Origin: Leptospira koniambonensis
Lineage (GTDB): Bacteria; Spirochaetota; Leptospiria; Leptospirales; Leptospiraceae
Reading direction: 5' to 3'
DNA: 64,000 nucleotides
Assembly: GCF_004769555.1 (NCBI RefSeq)
Contig: NZ_RQFY01000004.1
Coordinates: forward strand, 496,001 to 560,000
Each line of letters starts with the position of its first letter. The first letter of the stretch is position 1. Below, piece by piece: positions 37,529 through 46,470 of the stretch. The position numbers were made by a program, and so were the translations under genes. The notes under the pieces are model-generated. The model was not told where the DNA came from. It worked only from the letters and a program-made list of their open reading frames with translations, and ran no database searches.

Positions 37529-38516
37529 AAACGAAAGACAAGAAGAAAGAACCTGCTTAGCGGGAGTCTCCGAGTCCAAACCCTGTCCCGGAAATTGTAG
37601 GGATTTTTACAGGGAATCGAATTGGAATGATTCCGGTGAACAGGCGTGTTTTGCCTTCGAAAAATTAGAAAAGTTTTTAGAAGGAGCTAATTCCTTCTCA
37701 GTTGGTGCCACTGCATTCCAACAAGCTCCAGCAGACATTTTAGAAAACTTTTCCACAAGATCCGAAATTGGTTTCGATCTAGTCAGATATTTTCTTTCTA
37801 TCTCTTCTCCAAACCAAGTAATGTCCACAATTTTGGAGATGGACGATTCCTTACTTTATAGGATCGTAAAAGAAGATTTCAAAATATTCCAAAAACTTAA
37901 AAAAGAAAAGAAGGTCTTCGGAACAGAGAGTAATTTTTTAGATTCGAAAGCAGCACAATTCTGGAATGGACTTCCTCCAGAAAGGATTTCCAAATTTATA
38001 TTATTCTGTCTTAGAACTAAAAAAGATAATATATTTGCCGCCAGATTTTTAGGACTCATGCCTATCGAAACTCTGCTAATGCTTGGAGAATCCTTAGGAT
38101 TAAATAAAGAAGAAGAAGCAGAACTCTACAGAGGACTAGAAGATTCCCTTTACGAATTTCCGATCCGATTCCCAGGGATCTATCCTCATCTTCTCGAATT
38201 ATTTTCGGAAGATCCTGAGATCAATATCATACTCTCAACAATGGAAGGACTTGTAGAAAGAAAAGAATCACTATTAAGAGCGAGGGAAGAAGTACTTAAA
38301 ATCATAGAAGAAGCTCATAAAAAGAACTCCCACCAAGAAGTATTAAACTATCTAAATACTTTAGATAAGGACGCTGCCTTAGAAATTTTAGGAATGTTAG
38401 AAGAGCAGAACCATATAGGATTTTCAGAAAAAAGCCTATTATCCGCCTATATCAAAGGAGAAGAGTCTGACTTCATTACCTTCGGAAGAAGACCTCAAAT
38501 TTTCAGAGTGAAATAA
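37503..38516 (+). CDS. Hypothetical alpha-helical protein with Cys-rich start
   Basis: 337 residues, almost entirely predicted helix after residue 50, with repeated Leu/Glu/Lys patterns and no membrane segment. The N-terminus carries four cysteines (RTCLAG, KPCPGNC, QACF). The assigned GTG at 37503 overlaps the previous gene by 26 nt; two further GTG codons follow at once, so the exact start is uncertain. Some resemblance to helical MgtE-N-like repeats (MLEEQNHIGFSEKS) is weak. No function assigned. Confidence 0.65.
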   Translation: MIVVTLFPENERQEERTCLAGVSESKPCPGNCRDFYRESNWNDSGEQACFAFEKLEKFLEGANSFSVGATAFQQAPADILENFSTRSEIGFDLVRYFLSISSPNQVMSTILEMDDSLLYRIVKEDFKIFQKLKKEKKVFGTESNFLDSKAAQFWNGLPPERISKFILFCLRTKKDNIFAARFLGLMPIETLLMLGESLGLNKEEEAELYRGLEDSLYEFPIRFPGIYPHLLELFSEDPEINIILSTMEGLVERKESLLRAREEVLKIIEEAHKKNSHQEVLNYLNTLDKDAALEILGMLEEQNHIGFSEKSLLSAYIKGEESDFITFGRRPQIFRVK

Positions 38517-38546
38517 AGATCTAAAACACCGATCAAACGGAAATTT

Positions 38547-40013
38547 TTAGACCCTTTCTTCTACCTCGTATTCCTTGAATAAACTCTTTTGATTTCCCAT
38601 ATCGCTTTGGAATTCCACAGGATAATCTGAGGTAAAACAAGCGTTGCAGAAACCGCCACCCCTATGATCATTCACTGCTTTATGCATAGAATCCACTGAA
38701 AGATAAGCAATAGAATCCACTCTCAAATACTTACGAATTTCTTCGATCGTATGAGTAGCAGCGATCAATTCATTATGGGTTGGAATATCTATCCCGTAAT
38801 AACAAGGGGAAACTGTAGGAGGAGCGGAAACTCTTAAATGGATCTCAGTAGCGCCAGCGTTTCTGATCATTTTAATGATCTTACGGCTGGTAGTTCCTCT
38901 CATAATGGAATCGTCTACGATCACAACACGTTTTCCATCCACTACATTCTTAACTACGTTGTACTTGATCTTAGCACCGAAATCTCGGATCTTTTGGTCC
39001 GGCTCGATGAAAGTCCTACCCACATAGTGAGAACGGATCAATCCAGATTGGAAAGGAATTCCAGATGCTTCTGAATAACCTAAAGCCGCAATGTTTGCAG
39101 AATCCGGAACTGGAATTACAACATCAGCTTCGACTGGAAGTTCTTGAGCGAGTTGGTTTCCAAGTGCCTTGCGGACTTTGTAAACAGACTCGCCAAAAAT
39201 ATTGGAATCAGGTCTCGCGAAATAAATGTATTCGAAAATACAAAGAGCAGGTTTTGCAGGAGGGAAAGGATAGAAGGAACGAGTTCCAGTTCTATCCACA
39301 ACGATCATCTCACCTGGTTCCACATCTCTTTCGTAAGTGGTGTCAGTGATATCGAAAGCGCAGGTTTCAGATGCGAATACGATGGATCCGTCATCTCTTC
39401 TTCCCATAACCAAAGGACGGAAACCGTTCGGGTCACGAACAGCAATCAATTGATTTTTAGTAAGAACTACAAGTGAATATGCCCCTCTGACTTTTTTCAG
39501 AGCAGAAGAAAGTGCAGAAAGTAGATCTGTCTCTCCGGAGCGAGCCATCAAGTGGACGATCACTTCTGAGTCGATTGTAGTTTGGAAAATAGAACCTTCT
39601 TTTTCCAATTGGGAACGAACTTCCCAGGAATTTACAAGGTTTCCGTTATGAGCCAGAGCGATCGGTCCTAAATGGGACTCAACTCTGAGAGGTTGAGCGT
39701 TCCTTAAGAAGCTCGCACCAGTGGTAGAATAACGATTATGCCCGATGGCCGCGCTTCCGGTTAACTCCCGGATCTTGCCCTCGGTAAAAATATTGGCTAC
39801 TAGTCCCATCCCGGCATAGCGGTAGAGATGTTCTCCGTCGGAGGAAACGATCCCGCTCGATTCTTGGCCTCTATGCTGCATAGAATACAAGCCGAGGTAA
39901 GTGAAATTGGCAGCTTCGGGAGAATTAAAAATCCCAAAGATTGCACATTCTTCTTTTGGTTTGTCATCTCGGACTAGGGTCCGTAGACTGGACGTATTGG
40001 GAATCGAACTCAT
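38547..40013 (-). CDS. purF: Amidophosphoribosyltransferase
   Basis: First step of purine synthesis: PRPP plus glutamine to phosphoribosylamine. The protein has 488 residues with a glutaminase domain whose nucleophile is Cys23 after a 22-residue propeptide (EECAIFG). It is followed by a phosphoribosyltransferase domain with VVIVDDSIMRGTTS. The four cysteines of the Fe-S type (B. subtilis-like) are present in LCIFEYIYFARPDS, SPCYYGI and FCNACF. It is divergent from rnd with only 40 nt between starts. Confidence 0.97.
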   Translation of the reverse strand: MSSIPNTSSLRTLVRDDKPKEECAIFGIFNSPEAANFTYLGLYSMQHRGQESSGIVSSDGEHLYRYAGMGLVANIFTEGKIRELTGSAAIGHNRYSTTGASFLRNAQPLRVESHLGPIALAHNGNLVNSWEVRSQLEKEGSIFQTTIDSEVIVHLMARSGETDLLSALSSALKKVRGAYSLVVLTKNQLIAVRDPNGFRPLVMGRRDDGSIVFASETCAFDITDTTYERDVEPGEMIVVDRTGTRSFYPFPPAKPALCIFEYIYFARPDSNIFGESVYKVRKALGNQLAQELPVEADVVIPVPDSANIAALGYSEASGIPFQSGLIRSHYVGRTFIEPDQKIRDFGAKIKYNVVKNVVDGKRVVIVDDSIMRGTTSRKIIKMIRNAGATEIHLRVSAPPTVSPCYYGIDIPTHNELIAATHTIEEIRKYLRVDSIAYLSVDSMHKAVNDHRGGGFCNACFTSDYPVEFQSDMGNQKSLFKEYEVEERV

Positions 40014-40053
40014 GGTCCCCCTTCCGACGCTAGTCTCCCAGGTCGCCTTTTAG

Positions 40054-41223
40054 ATGCAAATACAATCCGATTATATTGTCGTAGACAACGTCCGAAGCTT
40101 ACAGTTGGCATTGATAACTCTCTCTCAATCCGATTGCCTCTCTATTGATACGGAATCTAGCGGTTATTACACCTACTATTCCAAAGTTTGTCTCATCCAA
40201 ATATCCTCTAAGGGTAAAAATTATATCTTTGACCCTATTCGTTTGGACGATCTCTCCGGGTTAGGTCCTCTATTTGAGAATCCCGGCATTTTAAAAATAT
40301 TTCATTCCGCTTCGGACGATATCAAAGCTCTGAAAAGAGACTTCGGTTTCAAGTTTATCAACATCGCAGATACGATGTTCAGCTCTCGTTTATTAGACTT
40401 AGAACAGAACTCTTTGTTGTATCTTGTGGAACATTACCACAAGGTCAAACTTTCGAAGAAGGAGCAAAAATCCAACTGGGAAAAGCGTCCTCTAGAAAAA
40501 AGTCAGCTGCAATACGCGGCCCTGGACACAGTTTATCTGGAATCCATTTGGACTAAAATGGGTGAGGAACTCGGAAAACGTAAATTGTTAGACGAAGCAG
40601 TTTCTGAGTTCGCAAAAATTGCGGAAGAAGAGCCTGAACCTTTCGAAGGATTCTCCATCAATTTGGAAAAATTTCCGAACGTTCTTGAATTAGGTTCTGA
40701 CGAAAGAAGGGCACTTCACGATACATTAGGCTTCCGAGACGAAAAAGCAAAGAAGTTAAACAAGGCTCCATTCAGAGTTTGGAATAACGACAAGGTTTTG
40801 GAATTAGTCAAGTCGCGAGGAGAATTGAATAAACTCGTAGACATCTTAGGCAAAAAAGACGCCGAAAATTTATATCAGGTTTACAAAAATCCAAGCGGCC
40901 CTCCTATCCAAAAGAATGATCTATTCAAAAGATCTACTGAAGATCTAGCCGGAGAAGAAGCAGACAGATTTAAAAGATTAAGGCAGTGGAGAGAAACAGT
41001 CATGTCCATTCGCCGGATGGGTCACAACTTGATGCCGTCTAATAAGAATATCGCGGAGATTGCAAAAAGAAATCCTAAGTCTATCGAAGAGTTAAAAGAA
41101 CTAGGTATCTTTTCTAACTGGAAGGTAGAAAATTACGGACCTTCTATTATAGCGGCAATGCAATCTAAACCTTACGAGACAACCTTGTCAGGTTTGATCC
41201 CGATCAAAAAGAAATTTGATTAG
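40054..41223 (+). CDS. rnd: Ribonuclease D
   Basis: A 389-residue 3'-5' exoribonuclease of the DEDDy type used in RNA 3' maturation. The exonuclease motifs are LSIDTESSG (Exo I), HSASDDIKALKRDFG and IADTMFSSRLLD (Exo II) and QYAALDTVYLES (Exo III with Tyr and Asp). An HRDC domain follows near residues 210-290 with a second repeat afterwards. The stop overlaps the Nudix gene by 8 nt. Confidence 0.93.
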   Translation: MQIQSDYIVVDNVRSLQLALITLSQSDCLSIDTESSGYYTYYSKVCLIQISSKGKNYIFDPIRLDDLSGLGPLFENPGILKIFHSASDDIKALKRDFGFKFINIADTMFSSRLLDLEQNSLLYLVEHYHKVKLSKKEQKSNWEKRPLEKSQLQYAALDTVYLESIWTKMGEELGKRKLLDEAVSEFAKIAEEEPEPFEGFSINLEKFPNVLELGSDERRALHDTLGFRDEKAKKLNKAPFRVWNNDKVLELVKSRGELNKLVDILGKKDAENLYQVYKNPSGPPIQKNDLFKRSTEDLAGEEADRFKRLRQWRETVMSIRRMGHNLMPSNKNIAEIAKRNPKSIEELKELGIFSNWKVENYGPSIIAAMQSKPYETTLSGLIPIKKKFD

Positions 41224-41860
41224 ATTAGAATTAGATAAACTAAAAAAGAAACTTCTCCTTCTACCTGAAGGAGAACCAAACCTGCCAGAGGATGTTGCAC
41301 ATTCTTCTGTAGTCATGCCTGTGTTCCAAAAGAACGGGCAAGACGGTTTCCTTCTTCAAAAAAGAAATCCAAACCTTGCTTCTCATCCAGGTCAGATCTC
41401 CTTTCCAGGTGGAGTAAAAGATCCAGAAGATAAGGATCTTTTAGTTACAGCTCTTAGAGAATGGGAAGAAGAGATGGGAGCTCCCGATAAAGAATTATCC
41501 GTGATCGGAAATTATAGAGGACAACTCACTCATACCGGATTTCACATCACTCCATTCCTGGCCCAATATTCTGGAGATTTTAAATTCGAATTCAATCCAG
41601 AAGAAGTAGAAAGAATTATTATACTGGAGCTAGACAGACTTTGGGAGGCTCCTTTTTATAGTATCAAGGGAAGAAGGAAACCTGACTCACCTTTATTAGA
41701 AGTATTTTATTTTGATATAGAAGAAGGACTTTTATGGGGAGCCACTGCAAGGATCATTGTAGACTTCTTAAGAGAACATGCAGGTTTTGATCGTTCTCCC
41801 ATTTTAAGAACTCCTAACCTAAGTTCAGCGCCGTTCTTGGACGTGAAAAAGCCCGAATAG
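41216..41860 (+). CDS. Nudix hydrolase, CoA-pyrophosphatase-like
   Basis: A 214-residue Nudix protein with a TTG start inside the end of rnd. The Nudix box is SFPGGVKDPED followed by ALREWEEEMG. The preceding LASHPGQ matches the UPF0035 signature of CoA diphosphatases (NudL/CoAse), which cleave CoA to phosphopantetheine and 3',5'-ADP. One Nudix Glu position appears to be Lys, but the key REWEEE helix is intact. No neighbouring gene sheds light on its substrate. Confidence 0.88.
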   Translation: MIRLELDKLKKKLLLLPEGEPNLPEDVAHSSVVMPVFQKNGQDGFLLQKRNPNLASHPGQISFPGGVKDPEDKDLLVTALREWEEEMGAPDKELSVIGNYRGQLTHTGFHITPFLAQYSGDFKFEFNPEEVERIIILELDRLWEAPFYSIKGRRKPDSPLLEVFYFDIEEGLLWGATARIIVDFLREHAGFDRSPILRTPNLSSAPFLDVKKPE

Positions 41861-42100
41861 TTTCCGCATAAAACGAAAGATCCATGGTTTTTACTTTTTC
41901 TTTCTTTCTATTTTTTTGTCTCATCTCCCAATTTTTCTTCTAACCCTTACGTCTCTAAAAAATGTAGTCCTACGAGGTTTTCCACTTTAGGGATTCCAAA
42001 AGTGGACCGAAATTATATACGACATAATTAAAAACTCTTTTCCGGGAGTTTTAAAGTTCGTATTCGAACTTCGAAAGGCATTTTACATAGGAGTATTCCA
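41861..42100 (+). other. Long structured leader upstream of the 58-aa gene
   Basis: 240 nt without an open frame. It starts with a pyrimidine-rich tract (about 41885-41940). Three stem-loops follow: TCCACTTT/AAAGTGGA near 41980-42006, AAAACTC/GAGTTTT near 42031-42052, and AAGTTCG/CGAACTT at 42054-42071 with a TATT loop. The last lies 30 nt before the ATG. It may be an RNA leader that controls the sigma operon. No T-tract follows, so these are not plain terminators. Confidence 0.4.
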
Positions 42101-42277
42101 ATGAGCAAAATTAAGGATCTATTTAATTCAGACATCCGCACTAGTTATCTAAAAGAAAGCTGGAAAGAAGAAGACTGGTATGAGTCTCTCGCCAACAGAC
42201 CTGGCATTGAACAAAAAATCCCTTATTTTAAGAAAGGTGAAACTTCTCACGCACAGGTGGCGGTTCTTAGCAGATGA
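42101..42277 (+). CDS. Small 58-residue protein heading the second sigma operon
   Basis: ATG at 42101 with TAGGAG 8 nt upstream. The stop overlaps the next gene's start (ATGA), strong evidence of a real coupled gene. The protein (MSKIKDLFNSDIRTSYLKES at its start, KGETSHAQVAVLSR at its end) is soluble, charged and rich in aromatic residues, with no cysteine. The family was not recognised. A regulatory or docking role for the adjacent membrane protein is possible but unproved. Confidence 0.72.
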   Translation: MSKIKDLFNSDIRTSYLKESWKEEDWYESLANRPGIEQKIPYFKKGETSHAQVAVLSR

Positions 42278-42666
42278 CCCCAGAAGAAAAGGAAGCCCTC
42301 TTTCGTAGTCTAGAAGAGATCAAGTTCGCCATCCAAGCAAGTCAGCCTGGTGGAGAATACAAAGCGATCCTATATAGTATTCCGATTGTAGGGATCATCT
42401 TCGGATGGTTATTATTATTCTTCCTATTCTTTTGGTGGTATCGTCAGAGAATGGCGATCATCAAAGCAGGCCTTTATCAAAAAGAAAAATTTGATCTTCG
42501 TCTTTATTCCTTCTTCTTAGGACTTATCCTTACCTTCGTTGGTGTAGCACTTTCAGTTACTTTCATTCTAGTATTAGGAAAATCTTTAGCGATGCTTGGA
42601 GGATTGATCCCTCTCGGGACCGGTCTTGGTCTTCTCTGTTATTATAAATGGTCTCCTAGGAAGTGA
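42274..42666 (+). CDS. Membrane protein, DUF6249-like
   Basis: 130 residues with a short acidic N-terminal helix and three membrane segments (IVGIIFGWLLLFFLFFWW, FLGLILTFVGVALSV, MLGGLIPLGTGLGLLCYY). A basic loop RQRMAIIKAGLYQKEKFDL after the first segment resembles the RxxxIxxGL pattern of DUF6249 proteins. These are often encoded beside ECF sigma factors. It lies 53 nt before the sigma gene. Confidence 0.75.
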   Translation: MTPEEKEALFRSLEEIKFAIQASQPGGEYKAILYSIPIVGIIFGWLLLFFLFFWWYRQRMAIIKAGLYQKEKFDLRLYSFFLGLILTFVGVALSVTFILVLGKSLAMLGGLIPLGTGLGLLCYYKWSPRK

Positions 42667-42719
42667 ATCGGTTCTTCTGAAATCCGATCCTTCCATAAAA
42701 TAGGTTTATTATTACTCCC

Positions 42720-43307
42720 ATGAAACCGGAAGAACCCATCCTATGCGATCCGGAGGATTGGGCCAATATTCAAAAAGTCCTAACCGGGGATTTTGAATCA
42801 TTCGAACAACTCGTATTAAAATACGAAGCGATGGTTTATTCTCAGGCAAAAAAAGCATTTCGTAATGAAGCGGAAGCAGAGGACTTTACTCAGGACGTTT
42901 TTCTAAAAGCATTCGAAGGATTATCCACTTTCAGAGGAAAATCCAAATTTTCCACCTGGGTCTTCTCCATTGCAAGAAATGAGATCATACGCAGATACCG
43001 TAAAGAACACCCAGAGATAGATGCTCCTATAGATACGTTATCCAGCGAGAAGCTGGGAGATAATTTCTCCTCTCAAGAATCCGAAGTATTAGAAAAAGAA
43101 ACCACTGAAAAGATAAGATCTTTGGTGGATAAGTTACCCGAATTGTATAGGAAACCTATATCATTACATTACTTCGAAAATATGTCCTATAAAGATATCT
43201 CCGAAAATTTAAACTTGAAAATGAATACTTTAAAGAGTTATATTTTTCGAGGGAAAGAAATCTTACGCGATTGGCTGAAAAAAGAAGATGAGCACGGAAA
43301 AAGATAA
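42720..43307 (+). CDS. ECF-type RNA polymerase sigma factor
   Basis: 195 residues. Region 2 is clear (FEQLVLKYEAMVYSQAKKAF, EAEDFTQDVFLKAFEGL and FSTWVFSIARNEIIRRYRKE). Region 4 follows with LPELYRKPISLHYFENMSYKDI and a helix-turn-helix ending in NTLKSYIFRGKEILR. It overlaps the following membrane protein gene by 20 nt, which suggests that gene encodes the anti-sigma factor. Confidence 0.92.
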   Translation: MKPEEPILCDPEDWANIQKVLTGDFESFEQLVLKYEAMVYSQAKKAFRNEAEAEDFTQDVFLKAFEGLSTFRGKSKFSTWVFSIARNEIIRRYRKEHPEIDAPIDTLSSEKLGDNFSSQESEVLEKETTEKIRSLVDKLPELYRKPISLHYFENMSYKDISENLNLKMNTLKSYIFRGKEILRDWLKKEDEHGKR

Positions 43308-43656
43308 ACTTCCTGACGAATTGCAAGAGCAATTGGATTTTTTTGTAAAACCTCCGGAAGGCGGGGTGAACGATGACGTACCACCTATGCTTAAGAAAAA
43401 AGTAATGCTTCATTTGGTGCATCTGAGGCATATTCGGCTTCTTCTAATTACAATTCTGATCTTGGCTTTTTCTCCACTTACAGTTCTTCTGTTTGTGGAT
43501 TGGAATTTTCTCTTCCAAACAGGGATTTTACACGCGATTTTAGCGACTAGCGGATTTTTGTTCCTGCTTTTTACGGTTCTAATAGGGATTTATCTTGTGC
43601 AAAATAAGAGTCCTTATACCAAGGAATGGAAAAACAAGTTAGGATTCGACGAATGA
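43288..43656 (+). CDS. Putative anti-sigma factor-like membrane protein
   Basis: 122 residues. The N-terminal 45 residues are soluble (MSTEKDKLPDELQEQLDFF), and two membrane segments follow (IRLLLITILILAFSPLTVLL and ATSGFLFLLFTVLIGIYLV). No zinc-binding HxxxCxxC motif is present, so it is not a classical ZAS anti-sigma. Overlap with the sigma gene by 20 nt and with the next gene by 4 nt supports a shared function. Confidence 0.7.
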   Translation: MSTEKDKLPDELQEQLDFFVKPPEGGVNDDVPPMLKKKVMLHLVHLRHIRLLLITILILAFSPLTVLLFVDWNFLFQTGILHAILATSGFLFLLFTVLIGIYLVQNKSPYTKEWKNKLGFDE

Positions 43657-44066
43657 AATATTTCAGTTTTGGGATCGCTTTATCTTTATTACTTACCTTC
43701 GGAAACCAAATCTCCGCACAAGAAAAACAGCCTGAGACCAAATTAACTGCAAAAGAATTCTTAGAGATGAAGTTAGACTCTGTCTTCCCTCTCATTCAAA
43801 ACATGAGCAAACAGGAAGCGGATGTTCTAATCACCCAAATCAGAGAAGAAGCCAGAAAATCCTGGGCCCAATCCGATAATTATTTTTTCTTAGTAGAACA
43901 CCTAACCACAATCAAAGCGATCGAAGAAGAACAGAGTAGATTAAAAGGTCTACTTTGGGTTTATGTTTTGGGTCTGGCTTTATTTTCTGGATTTGTCCTT
44001 TATGTCCTCTTCCGCCAAAGAAAGCTCATCAGCGAGTTAAACGAAATTATTAAGGACCGGGACTGA
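43653..44066 (+). CDS. Exported protein with C-terminal membrane anchor
   Basis: The ATG at 43653 overlaps the previous stop (ATGA), so an earlier in-frame codon is not used. The protein of about 137 residues has a signal peptide ending near ISAQE. A helical periplasmic part follows (KLTAKEFLEMKLDSVFPLIQ). A membrane segment (LLWVYVLGLALFSGFVLYVL) and a short basic cytoplasmic tail close it. It is probably the sensor or accessory of the sigma operon; this is inferred from position. Confidence 0.7.
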   Translation: MKYFSFGIALSLLLTFGNQISAQEKQPETKLTAKEFLEMKLDSVFPLIQNMSKQEADVLITQIREEARKSWAQSDNYFFLVEHLTTIKAIEEEQSRLKGLLWVYVLGLALFSGFVLYVLFRQRKLISELNEIIKDRD

Positions 44067-44161
44067 GCAAATCCCCCGTCTAATGGTTTGTCAGAAAGGA
44101 AGGTTCCTTTTTGTTTACTGGTTGTCACAAGAATAAGCCCAGAATATTCTTTTTCCGGCGA

Positions 44162-44202
44162 TTGTAATGTTTGTGTAAACCTTTTGTAACGATTTTCTGA
44201 CA
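44162..44202 (+). promoter_or_regulatory. Predicted response-regulator box: TGTAA-type repeats at 11-bp spacing
   Basis: Three GTAA half-sites at 44164, 44175 and 44186 fall exactly 11 bp apart (TTGTAATGTTT, GTGTAAACCTT, TTGTAACGATT). A weaker fourth site (TTCTGACA) is in the same register. OmpR/PhoB-family regulators bind direct repeats at about 11-bp spacing. The box ends about 10 nt before the start of such a regulator gene, so autoregulation is inferred. Confidence 0.55.
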
Positions 44203-44212
44203 ATCTGAAGGG

Positions 44213-45007
44213 ATGGAACCTATCCAAATCCAAGGATCCTCCTCCCCGACGACTAATGACAAAAATCCTCCGAGGCGTAGGAGAAAGAGCTTCAGCGAAT
44301 TTATGAAAAATGCTTCCGGCACCCCTGGCCAAAAAATCCTCGTAGTAGATGACGAAGAGGATATCGCAGAACTGATCAAATTTCATTTAGAAGAGAACGG
44401 CTACCAAGTAGACACCTGCCAAAATGGTTTAGAGGTGCTACCTAGGATCGAAAAAAATCTGCCTGACTTAGTAGTATTGGACCTAATGCTTCCAGGTATT
44501 GGTGGAATGGATCTTTGCAAAAGGATCAAAGAAAAATATTCTCTTCCAATCATCATGGTTACCGCTAAATCCGGAGAGACAGACGCAGTTTTAGGACTGG
44601 AGCTTGGCGCAGACGATTATGTTAGAAAACCATTCTCCACAAGAGAACTCATCGCAAGAGTTCGTTCCGTATTGAGAAGATCGGGAGAAGGAGAAGATGA
44701 GCAAGACCAAGAAGGAAATATCACGGTTGGCAAAATTTTCCTAAATCCTAAGGCGCATAAAGTATTTATCAATAATGAAGAAATAGATCTTACATTGATC
44801 GAATACAAAATTCTCTATCTATTTATGACCAATACAGGCGTTGCATTTACCAGAGACAAACTTTTAGATAAGGTTTGGGGAAAGGATATTTACGTGACGG
44901 ATCGTGCTGTAGATGTTAATATTAAAAGACTCCGAGATAAACTAGGAGAAGAGAAGGAGAGGTTGGAAACCATCCGCGGGATTGGTTACAGATTCAATGA
45001 GGCGTAG
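44213..45007 (+). CDS. OmpR/PhoB-family response regulator
   Basis: 264 residues. A 40-residue Arg/Pro-rich leader precedes the receiver domain (ILVVDDEEDIAELIK, phospho-acceptor in VVLDLMLPGIGG, TAKSGE, RKPF) and a winged-helix output domain (LTLIEYKILYLFMTN, VWGKDIYVTDRAVDVNIKRLRDKLG). The extra N-terminal leader is unusual for the family; an internal ATG at 44303 could be the real start. It overlaps the histidine kinase gene by 11 nt and is probably its partner. Confidence 0.93.
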   Translation: MEPIQIQGSSSPTTNDKNPPRRRRKSFSEFMKNASGTPGQKILVVDDEEDIAELIKFHLEENGYQVDTCQNGLEVLPRIEKNLPDLVVLDLMLPGIGGMDLCKRIKEKYSLPIIMVTAKSGETDAVLGLELGADDYVRKPFSTRELIARVRSVLRRSGEGEDEQDQEGNITVGKIFLNPKAHKVFINNEEIDLTLIEYKILYLFMTNTGVAFTRDKLLDKVWGKDIYVTDRAVDVNIKRLRDKLGEEKERLETIRGIGYRFNEA

Positions 45008-46388
45008 CTTATTTTCTAAACTACTCTTAAGTAACTGGCTTCTACTCGTTTTCCTTATGGCTATCGCGGGGATAGTCCTCTTTTTAGAGGACTTAATCAA
45101 CCCTGACCTCAAAATACTTTTATTCTCCGCTTATATCTTATTGGCAATGTTTGGGACTTTTTATATGTCCTTCTCCATTGCCAGAAGTGTAACTCAAACA
45201 CTCAACCAGATCGAAATGAAAACTGGAGAGATCAACGCAGGAGATTTTGGCTCCGAGTTGAGTCTTCCTGAGATCCAAGAGTTAGCTGATCTTGCAGTCT
45301 CCATCAATCTGATGTCCGGACGTTTAAAACACCAATTCGTGGATCTTACCATCGAAAAGGAAAAGTTCGACTCAGTATTACAAAACTTGAAAGAAGGTGT
45401 ATTCTCTGTTGATTTGGAAGGCTCCATTGTTTTTCAAAACAGAAGTATTCCTGGCTCCTTAATAGAGCCTAATTCAGGCTCTAGAAAGGTAGAAGACGCA
45501 GTCAAAGATCCAAGATTACTAGACTTTATTAAAAGGAATCTTTCCGGGAAAAGTGAACCTAAGATAGAACTGGATCTAAGCCAAAATTTTTACGCAATCA
45601 AAATGTATCCCCTCAGAACGAATGGGAATCTATTGATGTTCATTGGAGTAATCCGAAACATCACGGAGGAAAAACAATCTTATCTAATAAGAGAACAGTT
45701 CGTTCAAAATGCTTCTCATGAATTAAAAACTCCTATCACTTCTATCAAAGGTTATACGGAAACATTACTCGGCCGTTTAAAACTTTTGGAAGATAGTCAT
45801 GAAAAAAGATTTTTAGACGCGATCTCTCGAAACACAGACAGAATGGTCCGTATCGTAGAAGACATGCTTACAATCACTAGAATTGAAAACCAATCTGCAA
45901 TCGCTCAACCTGAAGAATTTACATTAAAGTCTTTAGTAGAAAATCTTTCTTTTACTGTGGATGGAGTTATTTCTCCGAAAGGACAAAAGCTAGTAGTGGA
46001 CATGCCTGCTCCACTAACCATCGCTGCGGACTGGGTTCTTTTGGAACATATGCTCTTAAATTTAATTTCGAATGCTTCTTCTTATTCTCCAGATGATAAA
46101 ACGATCACTTTGAAAATCGCAAAGGTGGAACCTGACTCAGTGAATTTTCAGGTAATGGACCAAGGGATCGGGATCAAGGACGAGGATAAGGAAAGAATTT
46201 TCGAAAGATTCTTCCGAGTTGATAAGAACAGATCCAGGAAAGAAGGCGGAACAGGACTCGGACTTTCTATCGTGAAACATATTGTTAGATTACATCACGG
46301 TTCTGTCAAAGTTTTCGATAATCCGGAAGGCGGGACCATCTTCTCCGTAACCCTTCCGTTAGTGTATTCTGAGATCTCAGAAGTTTGA
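44997..46388 (+). CDS. PhoR-like sensor histidine kinase
   Basis: The ATG at 44997 lies inside the end of the regulator gene. Two membrane segments (residues about 8-30 and 35-58) with almost no periplasmic loop are followed by a HAMP domain. A PAS-like domain (FDSVLQNLKEGVFSVDLEG) comes next. The HisKA domain has FVQNASHELKTPITSIKGY. The ATPase part has LLNLISNASSYSP, DQGIGIKDED and GGTGLGLSIV. The lack of a large sensor loop is typical of PhoR-type kinases that sense through a transporter or intracellular signal. No pst or phoU gene is near. Confidence 0.93.
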   Translation: MRRSLFSKLLLSNWLLLVFLMAIAGIVLFLEDLINPDLKILLFSAYILLAMFGTFYMSFSIARSVTQTLNQIEMKTGEINAGDFGSELSLPEIQELADLAVSINLMSGRLKHQFVDLTIEKEKFDSVLQNLKEGVFSVDLEGSIVFQNRSIPGSLIEPNSGSRKVEDAVKDPRLLDFIKRNLSGKSEPKIELDLSQNFYAIKMYPLRTNGNLLMFIGVIRNITEEKQSYLIREQFVQNASHELKTPITSIKGYTETLLGRLKLLEDSHEKRFLDAISRNTDRMVRIVEDMLTITRIENQSAIAQPEEFTLKSLVENLSFTVDGVISPKGQKLVVDMPAPLTIAADWVLLEHMLLNLISNASSYSPDDKTITLKIAKVEPDSVNFQVMDQGIGIKDEDKERIFERFFRVDKNRSRKEGGTGLGLSIVKHIVRLHHGSVKVFDNPEGGTIFSVTLPLVYSEISEV

Positions 46389-46470
46389 AATCCGAGCATT
46401 TGCTCGTAATACGCTTTTCCTAAAACAGCCCTAAACCGAATATAGAGATTCTATATATAAAGGTTAGAAC

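Noticed and set aside
46393..46406. CGAGC/GCTCG stem after the histidine kinase gene
   Set aside because: The stem is only 5 bp with a 4-nt loop, and the following sequence has just a short delayed T run, so it was not called a terminator.
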